The notes below the pieces were generated by a model. It worked only from the letters and a program-made list of their open reading frames with translations. It did not search any database and had not been told where the DNA came from. A stretch of DNA of 44,039 nucleotides from Oryzomonas sp. (lineage in GTDB: Bacteria > Desulfobacterota > Desulfuromonadia > Geobacterales > Pseudopelobacteraceae), in assembly GCA_031292255.1 (NCBI GenBank), contig JARLHN010000027.1:1-44039 (forward strand). The letters are read 5' to 3'. Made by a program: the position numbers and the translations under genes. How positions within the stretch are numbered: the stretch's first letter is position 1; each line of letters begins with the position of its first letter. Below are positions 16,618-23,812 of the stretch, piece after piece.

Positions 16618-16954
16618 CTGGAATAGCGACTTCCAGCAGATCGCCTTGCCGATCGACCGAGCCCTTGGTGAGCATGTTCTGCAACGTGTCCGATTGGAGG
16701 CTGACAGCGAGCTGGATGCATGGTATGAATTATACCTCGTGGTAACTCCAAGCGGTTTCCTGATCGAGAAGCACTCCGGCTCCGCGAGAGGGTGCGGGAG
16801 GCAGAAGGAGACATGGTTCCGTCGCACGCTGCCTGAAGCAAAACGCAAGTACTCCCAAATTTTAGGGTGCAAGCTTAATCAGAACCGCTGTAGCTCCAGA
16901 AACGACAAGGTAGTGACCGATGAAAGCCAAAAGCAACAGAAGCTATTCGGCTGA
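16595..16954 (+). CDS. Small protein with WGR-like features, unknown function
   Basis: The 119-residue product starts at ATG after GAGGAGGGAGA, within the end of the RHH gene. The central part (WYELYLVVTPSGFLIEKHSG, then GRQKETWFRRTLPEAKRKYS) follows the spacing of WGR domains: aromatic strand, glycine turn, then an aromatic residue and a helix with A-x(3)-Y. The WGR triplet itself is not present. WGR domains bind nucleic acid, so a DNA-linked role is possible. Overlap with the RHH frame suggests joint expression. Confidence 0.45.
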   Translation: MTRNARVDWNSDFQQIALPIDRALGEHVLQRVRLEADSELDAWYELYLVVTPSGFLIEKHSGSARGCGRQKETWFRRTLPEAKRKYSQILGCKLNQNRCSSRNDKVVTDESQKQQKLFG

Positions 16955-17035
16955 TCCGATCCTTGGCCCGTTTCTCCATCCGGGAGGCATGATCACGATG
17001 GGTGGGGAATTACCATAGTCATCAACGAGGCGAAA

Positions 17036-17797
17036 ATGAACAGAATACTGCAAGACAAGTTTCTGTCGTTATGGTCGAAGCACTTTGACAGTGCACAACT
17101 GCCGATCTGTCTATTCTATTCCGATGATGCATCCAATGAGTCACTGCTGCGGCATGTGAAAGGGAGGATGTGCCTTATAGGGCAACTGGCAAACGCGTAT
17201 CGCGGTGATGACATCGCATTCACAGGAGACACCATTGGCTGTTTCGGTGGTAAGCGCTTCCTCGGCTTCTCCCAAGCTCTCATGCCCAACTTCGAACACT
17301 TCCTTTCATGTGGCATTCCCGGGCAGATGGAAGGTGAACGTTACAAAAAATCCCCGGAACTGGTCCGCGAATTCGCACAGAATGCTCCGGTTGAAGCTGC
17401 TCCGGCTAAATACGCCGTGTTCAAGCGCTGGGATCGGCTTGCAGAAGAAGACTGCCCTGAGGTGGTAATTTTCTTCGCACCGCCGGACGTGCTATCGGGT
17501 CTTTTTACTTTGGCGGCCTTCGACGAGTGTGACCGAAACAGCGTCATTGCTCCTTTTGGTGCCGGGTGCGCTTCAATAGTTCAGTACCCCCTGCTCGAAG
17601 GAAAGAGTGCCGAACCGCGAGCAGTACTTGGAATGTTTGATGTAACGGCCCGCCCATCTGTTTCTCCGCAGACTCTTTCATTCGCTGTTCCAGTATCAAA
17701 GTTCGAACGAATGATCTTCAACATGGACGAAAGTTTCCTGACTACCGATTCTTGGACTAAAATCAAACAGCGAATAGTGTCTTCACAACACTCCTGA
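17036..17797 (+). CDS. DUF169 family protein
   Basis: The 253-residue protein matches the DUF169 pattern: C-x-I-G near residue 45 (GRMCLIGQLANAYRG), a Cys-Gly motif (GDTIGCFGGKRFLGF), an APPDVLSG segment and FGAGCASIVQYPL. The family is common in anaerobes and methanogens. Conserved cysteines suggest a metal or corrinoid link, but no function is established. It lies 15 bases upstream of pcnB and may be co-transcribed, but the pairing gives no functional clue. Confidence 0.75.
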   Translation: MNRILQDKFLSLWSKHFDSAQLPICLFYSDDASNESLLRHVKGRMCLIGQLANAYRGDDIAFTGDTIGCFGGKRFLGFSQALMPNFEHFLSCGIPGQMEGERYKKSPELVREFAQNAPVEAAPAKYAVFKRWDRLAEEDCPEVVIFFAPPDVLSGLFTLAAFDECDRNSVIAPFGAGCASIVQYPLLEGKSAEPRAVLGMFDVTARPSVSPQTLSFAVPVSKFERMIFNMDESFLTTDSWTKIKQRIVSSQHS

Positions 17798-17812
17798 GAG
17801 AATCCCAACGTT

Positions 17813-19162
17813 ATGAAAAAGGGAAAAAGCGGTTCGATCATCATCGCACGACAGGAACATGGGGTCTCCCGCAAACTCATGAGCCCGAACGCCCTGCGCA
17901 CACTCTACCGCCTGAAAGATAACGGCTATGTCGGCTATCTCGTCGGCGGCTGTGTGCGCGACCTCCTGCTCGGACGAGAGCCGAAGGATTTTGACGTGGT
18001 AACCAACGCCACCCCTGGCGAGGTGAAGCGGATGTTCCGCAACTGTCGTCTTGTCGGGCGGCGTTTTCGTCTCGCGCATATCCACTATCAGGATGAGATC
18101 ATCGAGGTGGCGACCTTTCGGTCCCAAGTATCGAACGAGCCTGATCCCGGACAGGAAGAAGCAAACGAGACGGATCACCGGCAGCGGCACCCGCGGATGC
18201 TGAAGGACGATGATGGCATGATCCTGCGGGACAACGTCTACGGCACCCGCGAAGAGGACGCCCTGCGCCGCGACTTCACCGTCAACTCGCTTTCCTACAA
18301 TATCGTTGATTTCTCTATCATTGACTACACTGGCGGCCTCGCCGACCTAAACGCCGGCATCATCCGCACCATCGGCGATCCGGCAGTCCGCTTCCAGGAA
18401 GATCCGGTACGGATGCTGCGTGCAGTGCGGTTTGCCGCCCAACTCGCCTTCACCATCGAGGAAAATACCCGGAAGGCGCTGGTCGTCGCGGCTGATACCA
18501 TTGTCAGGGCGTCGCCGTCGCGTCTCTACGAGGAAATGCTCAAGCTTTTCTTATCGGGAGAGGGGGCAAAATGCTACGAACTCCTCCGCCAGACCGGGCT
18601 CTTTGCAGCGCTTTTTCCGGATTTCTCGCACTGGCTCGATGCTGAAAGCGAAGGCTTTCCCCACACCCGGTTCGGGGAGATGCTCCACTACGTCGATTCC
18701 CGTGTCCAGCAGGGGGAAAAGGTCTCCCCGCCGCTTCTTCTGGCACTTCTTTTCGGCGAATACATTGATGAGAAGACGGCGCAATTCCGCCGACAGGGTG
18801 CACCCTGGCAGCAAAGCGTTAACGCCGCGGCTGCGGAGTTCATGGGCGAAACCTGCCCGATCATTATGATCACGAACCGCGTCGGGCTCGCGCTCCGCGA
18901 CATCATCAGCCAGCAGATGCGCCTGAAAAAGATCCCCGGCCGCCGCCCGGAGTCGTTCATCGCCCGCCACGATTTCAACGATATCATCGAATATTGCCGG
19001 ATCACCTGCGGCGACAAAAAGGATGTCGTCAAACAACTCGACTGGTGGGCGGCTCAGGCAAGGCAACAGGTGCCGGTGTCTCTTTCGCCTGAACTCAGCG
19101 AAGGGACAGGTGGGCCAAAACGGAGGAGAAAGAGACGCCGCCGGCGAAATCCAAATGAGTAA
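17813..19162 (+). CDS. pcnB: Poly(A) polymerase / tRNA nucleotidyltransferase family protein (PcnB-like)
   Basis: The 449-residue protein has the class II nucleotidyltransferase signature LVGGCVRDLLLGREPKDFDVV (residues about 43-63), with catalytic DFD. The RRDFTVNSLSYN motif and FQEDPVRMLRAVRFAAQL follow. It ends in a very basic tail (PKRRRKRRRRRNPNE) as in PcnB proteins, which add 3' A tails to RNA; CCA-adding enzymes share the core. The basic tail, length and loop after residue 100 favour poly(A) polymerase. Its ribosome site is weak (GAGAGAATC). Confidence 0.82.
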   Translation: MKKGKSGSIIIARQEHGVSRKLMSPNALRTLYRLKDNGYVGYLVGGCVRDLLLGREPKDFDVVTNATPGEVKRMFRNCRLVGRRFRLAHIHYQDEIIEVATFRSQVSNEPDPGQEEANETDHRQRHPRMLKDDDGMILRDNVYGTREEDALRRDFTVNSLSYNIVDFSIIDYTGGLADLNAGIIRTIGDPAVRFQEDPVRMLRAVRFAAQLAFTIEENTRKALVVAADTIVRASPSRLYEEMLKLFLSGEGAKCYELLRQTGLFAALFPDFSHWLDAESEGFPHTRFGEMLHYVDSRVQQGEKVSPPLLLALLFGEYIDEKTAQFRRQGAPWQQSVNAAAAEFMGETCPIIMITNRVGLALRDIISQQMRLKKIPGRRPESFIARHDFNDIIEYCRITCGDKKDVVKQLDWWAAQARQQVPVSLSPELSEGTGGPKRRRKRRRRRNPNE

Positions 19163-19570
19163 TGTCGGGTGGAACGGATGATCACTTCATGCCATCTCAC
19201 TGTGAACACCTGAACGAATGCCGGAATGCATCGGAATCTGGACGAACGACCGGACTCACGGCCTGCGATTCAAGGCCAACTGGAGTAAAACAAACCGGGG
19301 GCAGGGCTGGTGAATCCCTTGAACTGACACGGCCCCAACCGATTTATATCGCATGATGACGGGAAGTTATCCTGTAGGAACAATGTGGATGGAGACTCAA
19401 ACAACACGGGTCATGAAAAATTGGGGATTTATAGGTATTATTTTTATTGCAAAAAGCCCATAAGTTTATAAGGCATGCCCGAGTTGGAAATTTATCCCCA
19501 AGAGTGCAATAAAACTACACGTGTGCTTTCTGTAATTTCTTGATCGAAGGCCACTTCCCGGGAGGGAATC
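19163..19570. other. Intergenic region before the SPFH gene
   Basis: These 408 bases hold no convincing gene. A 64-codon frame at 19162-19356 has no ribosome site or homology. I see no riboswitch motif. The AT-rich part at 19410-19500 probably contains the SPFH promoter. Confidence 0.4.
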
Positions 19571-21652
19571 ATGACGGAAGTCCTGGCGCAACACCTTTTT
19601 TCCCTTATCACCTTGGGGCTTTGTATCGCAGGAATTTTGGTTTTAGCCTACAACTCGGTCGTTCTCGTGCCCGGGAACGCCATTGCCGTTCTCGAGCGGC
19701 GTTGGATCGGCAAAAAGATGCCTCAGGGGCGAGTGGTTGCAATGGGGGGGGAGGTCGGCATCCAGGCGCGCACTTTCGGGCCTGGAATGCATTTCCTGAT
19801 TCCCTTTCTCTACATCGCATCAAAGTACGGGTTCGTAGAGATCAGTAACGGCGAAATCGGAACCGTCGAGTCCATCGACGGCAATCCCATTCCACCGGGT
19901 CGTATTTTCGCGAATGTCGTGGAAGGCCATAACGCATTTCAGGACGGGGAGGCATTCTTAATAAACGGCGGACAAAAAGGTCCCCAGATCCAGCTTCTCC
20001 CCCCGGGGAAATACCGGATCAATCCGTACCTGTTCCACGTCACCAAGAGCGACGCAGTCAGCATCGACAAGGGGAAGGTCGGAGTTGTCACTTCCGCTGA
20101 CGGGATACAGATCCCGGCGGGAAGGCTCCTGGCGCAGAGCGTCCCCAGCCACTCCAACTTTGAGAATGGCCAAGCCTTCCTTGAGAAAGGTGGGCAGAAG
20201 GGGCCGCAGATCGACATCTTGAGGCCAGGCACCTACCGGATCAATTTGAATCTATTCAAAGTCGAGATCCACGAGGCAACGGTGATTCCGGCCGGCCAGA
20301 TCGGTCTTGTCACAGCCCTGGACGGAAGCCCCCTTCCCGAAAAGGAGTTCATAGCCAAGTCGGTAGATGCTCATGACGACTACCAGGACGGTCCCAAGTT
20401 TCTCGCCGGTGACGGGCAGCGAGGACCACAGCTTGATGTGCTGCGCCCCGGCACCTACTACATCAACCCGCTCATGTTCAAAGTGGAATTGGACGAAGTC
20501 ACGGTGGTTGAGCGTGGTCAAGTGGCGGTGGTCATCTCGAACATTGGCGAAGAGCCAACCGAAGAGATGAAGAAGCGTCTGAGTTCTTCCCAGAATGAAG
20601 ATGAAGTGGCGGTTGAGGAAGCTCGGGAGCGCTACGTGGTACCCAAGGGATTCCGCGGCATACAGGAGGAAGTTGCCGGTCCGGGACGTTACTACCTCAA
20701 CAAGCGGGCTTTCATTCCCTACATTATTGACACCACCAACATTACTATCGATTGGGACAGTTCTGGAGAAACTCGATTCGACCAACTCCTGGTGATCTCC
20801 AAGGATGGCTTTCCAATCGACGTTTCAGTGAAGGTTGTCGTTCGCGTCCGTCCAGACCAAGCGCCCTACCTGGTGGCGAAAGTCGGGTCCGTGGAAAATC
20901 TGATACTGCACGTGATACACCCGATGATTGATTCCTCGTTCCGTAACCAGGCTTCCTCCACTTCGGCCATGAACTTCATGCAAAATCGCCAGAACGAGCA
21001 GACCAATGCCGAGGAGCGGGCCAAGAAAGGTCTGGAGAAGTATCACGTAGAATGCGTCTCCGTGCTCATTTGCCAGATTAAGCTACCGCAGGAACTGATG
21101 GAGACCCAGACCAGAAGGATCATTGCCGAGCAACAGAAAGAAATGTTTGCTATGCAGCAGGAGGCGGAAGCCGCCAGAATTTCCACTGAGAAGACACGCG
21201 CTACTGCTAATCAGCAAGGGGAACTGGTAACCGCCGAGATTGGGGTGAAGGTCGCTGAGCAGCAGAAGCAGAAGACCATCGTGCTAGCTCAAGGGGACGC
21301 CGAGGGAGTCAGGTTGCGAGGCGAAGGTGAGGCGAAGAAGATCGAGGCGATCGGCCAGGCAACTGCCGCAGCGTACCGAAAACAAAACGAGGCACTCGGG
21401 CAAGAAGCGATCACGGCGATCGAGTTGATAAAGAAGGTCGCGGAGGGGAATGTTCGGATTACTCCGGACATCCTTGTTGCCGGTGAGAAGGGTGGATTGC
21501 TCGACATTCTACTGGCGCAGTTCGTGAAAAAGGGTGCAGTGCAATCCAAAGCGGATATTTCGGGATTTACGGATACACCTGATAAATGCACTGGAGACGC
21601 GGTGACCGCCGCCTTGCCTGTATCGGGCTCAGAAGAGAAAGGTGTTGTCTGA
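19571..21652 (+). CDS. Large SPFH/flotillin-like membrane protein with three N-terminal repeats
   Basis: The 693-residue protein has one N-terminal membrane helix (about 9-30). Three tandem repeats of about 70 residues follow (about 90-305), with units GGQKGPQIQLLPPGKYRINP, GGQKGPQIDILRPGTYRIN and DGQRGPQLDVLRPGTYYINP. An SPFH/band-7 domain lies at about 340-500, then a long Ala/Glu/Gln-rich coiled coil (about 500-630). Flotillin-like proteins oligomerise in membranes and organise microdomains. The ATG follows GGGAGGGAATC. The gene is transcribed alone and ends at a bidirectional hairpin. The repeats are more than most flotillins carry. Confidence 0.78.
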   Translation: MTEVLAQHLFSLITLGLCIAGILVLAYNSVVLVPGNAIAVLERRWIGKKMPQGRVVAMGGEVGIQARTFGPGMHFLIPFLYIASKYGFVEISNGEIGTVESIDGNPIPPGRIFANVVEGHNAFQDGEAFLINGGQKGPQIQLLPPGKYRINPYLFHVTKSDAVSIDKGKVGVVTSADGIQIPAGRLLAQSVPSHSNFENGQAFLEKGGQKGPQIDILRPGTYRINLNLFKVEIHEATVIPAGQIGLVTALDGSPLPEKEFIAKSVDAHDDYQDGPKFLAGDGQRGPQLDVLRPGTYYINPLMFKVELDEVTVVERGQVAVVISNIGEEPTEEMKKRLSSSQNEDEVAVEEARERYVVPKGFRGIQEEVAGPGRYYLNKRAFIPYIIDTTNITIDWDSSGETRFDQLLVISKDGFPIDVSVKVVVRVRPDQAPYLVAKVGSVENLILHVIHPMIDSSFRNQASSTSAMNFMQNRQNEQTNAEERAKKGLEKYHVECVSVLICQIKLPQELMETQTRRIIAEQQKEMFAMQQEAEAARISTEKTRATANQQGELVTAEIGVKVAEQQKQKTIVLAQGDAEGVRLRGEGEAKKIEAIGQATAAAYRKQNEALGQEAITAIELIKKVAEGNVRITPDILVAGEKGGLLDILLAQFVKKGAVQSKADISGFTDTPDKCTGDAVTAALPVSGSEEKGVV

Positions 21653-21744
21653 ACTCACTGAAATCAAAGGAATAGATTGACAGCGAATTGAAGCGTTATG
21701 ATCGGTAGGGGATGAGTAGTGCTGTATAACGTTTGACGACGCAA

Positions 21745-21774
21745 AAGGGCGAAGCCTCTAAAGACTTCGCCCTT
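21745..21774. terminator. Bidirectional terminator hairpin between the SPFH and PEP-CTERM genes
   Basis: AAGGGCGAAG and CTTCGCCCTT form a perfect 10-bp stem with a 10-base loop, between convergent genes. AAAA precedes it, serving as a U-tract on the minus strand. Confidence 0.7.
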
Positions 21775-21796
21775 GATGTTCAGTATGCAGGATATG

Positions 21797-22366
21797 TTAT
21801 TTCTTCGCCCGCCTGCGAACGAATGCAAGGCCGGCCATGCCAACACCAAACAGCATCATTGTGCCTGGTTCAGGGACAGGGCTTGTATTCTCCGTTCCAT
21901 TGGCTACCAACGTGGAATCTTTCAAATAGAAACTGTCTAAACCAAAAGGATCTGAAATGGAAAGGCTAAGAGTACCATTCTGATTGAGTGTGGTTACTAC
22001 AGTCGAATTAAGCTGTGTGGTTCCATCATCAGTGTGAAGATTGCCGCTAAGCGTTTGGTCGCTACCGTCCAGTTTTATAGTCACGGTACCAAATATATTC
22101 GTATTAATGTCTTGGATATCAAGGGATAATGTCGCCGAAGTGATAGTATCCGTACTTGTATTAAAATGCGGATTTGAAAGGACGTTAAGAACACTGCCGG
22201 TACCAAGAAGGTTGTATTCAAAACTGTAGGATGTTACATCACCCCTATCATATCCGAATGTTACATTGTTGTTGACATTATCGGTCCATGTCATGGAAGT
22301 AGCCATGGCTATGTTGCACAGAGCCATGGATGCAATTAAGCTTACGGTTGTGATTATTTTTTTCAT
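21797..22366 (-). CDS. PEP-CTERM sorting-domain protein
   Basis: The 189-residue secreted protein has a signal peptide (MKKIITTVSLIASMALCNIAMA). Its body is rich in Thr, Asn, Ser and Asp, with beta-strand character. The C-terminal sorting signal PVPEPGTMMLFGVGMAGLAF ends in RRRAKK. In the PEP-CTERM/exosortase system the tail is cut by EpsH-type exosortase and the protein goes to the surface or the exopolysaccharide matrix. No exosortase is in the window. AAAAGGAGCTACATC precedes the ATG, and a consensus sigma-54 promoter lies about 200 bases upstream. Confidence 0.88.
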   Translation of the reverse strand: MKKIITTVSLIASMALCNIAMATSMTWTDNVNNNVTFGYDRGDVTSYSFEYNLLGTGSVLNVLSNPHFNTSTDTITSATLSLDIQDINTNIFGTVTIKLDGSDQTLSGNLHTDDGTTQLNSTVVTTLNQNGTLSLSISDPFGLDSFYLKDSTLVANGTENTSPVPEPGTMMLFGVGMAGLAFVRRRAKK

Positions 22367-22573
22367 GATGTAGCTCCTTTTGAATTCAAGTCAAAATACG
22401 TATTTGTTATTTAATAACCAAAGGCCGGGTGAGGGGTTCCGCGCAGTTCCTTGATTACCTGGGGCTGGACAAAAAATCCCTCCTTTCCGAATCGGAAATT
22501 GTTTGTTTCATCCCGCGGATTCCGGATTGAAACCAATTAACATCAGTTGCGATTAAATCTCTTTCATATTAAT

Positions 22574-22588
22574 GCAATCGAAGTGCCA
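22574..22588 (-). promoter_or_regulatory. Consensus sigma-54 promoter of the PEP-CTERM gene
   Basis: On the minus strand the sequence reads TGGCAC-TTCGA-TTGC, an exact match to the -24/-12 consensus. It points at the PEP-CTERM gene and predicts a leader of about 195 bases. PEP-CTERM genes are known in other bacteria to be controlled by PrsK/PrsR with RpoN. The leader holds a perfect 15-bp palindrome (TTTCCGA-A-TCGGAAA, 22484-22498). Confidence 0.75.
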
Positions 22589-23078
22589 ATATACAACTAG
22601 CTATAATTGTTGTATTATCTTATTATAATGAAAACTTGTTTTGTAAGTGTAAGCTTTTTCGACAGATGTTTTTGCTCTCGATGGGTATGGGAAGGGTCGC
22701 GGGGATGGTGCTGATTTCAACCCCAACTGTTGAGGCGCCTGGTGCTTGTTCCGCCAGACGGGTGAGATTGCAGGTTCCATCGAAGATATCGCCGCCCGGA
22801 CCAATTACTCTATCCAACTAAGGAACTTTTAATCTGTGCAGGCGAAATCCCTCGCTATTTTTGGCGATTCAATAATCAACCAAGTTGCAGATACCCCGCT
22901 CCTTGCGCGGGGTGATTCAGTTCGGAAACTGTAAAGTTTTTCAACAATGATATTGTCGTCTGGGATGCCACGAAGCAATTGCAAATCATGATGCATTTTC
23001 AAGTGCCCACCGTCGACCGTATTGGTGAGCCATACAGGGACAAACCGGGCATTATTTCGAGTACCGGTATGTTGACAT
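22589..23078. other. Intergenic stretch without a supported gene
   Basis: Only short frames without ribosome sites are present. A hairpin with arms ACCCCGC and GCGGGGT lies at 22893-22913. The frame around 22945-23050 has coding-like composition but no start and no recognisable family. Enhancer sites for the sigma-54 promoter would be expected in the first 200 bases. Confidence 0.4.
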
Positions 23079-23123
23079 AAAAAAATGCACCCGCCAAAGC
23101 TGAATAGCTCCCAGACAGGTGCA
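23079..23123 (-). terminator. Terminator of the small minus-strand gene
   Basis: On the minus strand a stem TGCACC/GGTGCA encloses an inner AGCT-ATTC-AGCT hairpin and is followed by seven T residues. It lies downstream of the 23197-23421 gene. Confidence 0.55.
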
Positions 23124-23196
23124 CTTCGTTTTGATCCTTAACGGGATGGGTTCCAATAAAAAAGACCGGTTCCCGTCATGGGTTCCGGCCTTTCCG

Positions 23197-23421
23197 CTAT
23201 AGTTCTTTCAGCAAGTCCATTCGCGTGTGAACATGCTCCCACCACCTTATCGCCCTGCCGATCTCGCCAGGTGCGCACCGGTTACAGCCGACGCAGGCAA
23301 GGGCGTCGTTATTCTTCTGGTAGTTAACGCATGCATCCAGTGTGATCCGGGCTGCCATTCTCCAGCAGTCGATCATGGAATGTGTCCGCATGAAGATATC
23401 GGTATCGATAGACTTGGCCAT
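23197..23421 (-). CDS. Small cysteine-containing protein, unknown function
   Basis: The 74-residue product has a central CVNYQKNNDALACVGCNRC segment with four Cys, which could bind a metal or cluster. The flanks are amphipathic and rich in Trp, His and Arg. The frame is clean and followed by a terminator-like hairpin, which supports it as a gene. The ribosome site is weak (GAGCG). I do not recognise the family. Confidence 0.5.
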   Translation of the reverse strand: MAKSIDTDIFMRTHSMIDCWRMAARITLDACVNYQKNNDALACVGCNRCAPGEIGRAIRWWEHVHTRMDLLKEL

Positions 23422-23638
23422 ATCGTCGCTCGTTTACGTTGATATTTTACCCCCACGACCCTGTGTCATTTAATATCACAGACCCGCTTGTTTGCAATTG
23501 CAACAGGAAATTATTTTTTTTAAATTAAAAAACAAACCATTTTTGTGTGGTATACTCGCATATAAATTATATTGTGATATAATATGCATTCCATGCAGGC
23601 CGGGATGATGCCGCATGGTGATTCAACGGGAGACGACA

Positions 23639-23752
23639 ATGACAGCTCCGCGGATTACGGCAGCTGCCGGCCTATATTTTCTTGCGGCAAAACATGCGTT
23701 GTTTTTGTCTTTGCTAACACGAACGCTCAACATTGTGCCGGCATCTTTCTAA
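23639..23752 (+). CDS. Possible 37-residue peptide upstream of the sensor gene
   Basis: An ATG preceded by CGGGAGACGACA opens a short frame (MTAPRITAAAGLYFLAAKHA, then LFLSLLTRTLNIVPASF) with a hydrophobic middle. It lies within the 390-base region upstream of the SBP-GGDEF gene. That region also contains an AT-rich promoter area, with TTATAT-TGTG-ATATAA near 23566-23581. It may be a small membrane peptide or leader ORF. Nothing beyond the ribosome site supports it. Confidence 0.25.
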   Translation: MTAPRITAAAGLYFLAAKHALFLSLLTRTLNIVPASF

Positions 23753-23812
23753 AGCATTGACGCACAAGCATGTGAACCCATTACTCAAAGATTCTAAAAT
23801 CAAGGAGTGTAC

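Noticed and set aside
19162-19356. 64-codon frame overlapping the end of pcnB
   Set aside because: There is no Shine-Dalgarno, the composition is not protein-like and no family is recognised.
22623-22821. Overlapping short frames on both strands
   Set aside because: Neither strand has a ribosome site or a recognisable product. They lie where enhancer sites for the PEP-CTERM promoter would be expected.
23160-23196. Terminator after the small minus-strand gene from the GGTTCCC/GGGTTCC sequences
   Set aside because: The two segments are not complementary. The hairpin at 23079-23123 with a T-run is a better candidate.
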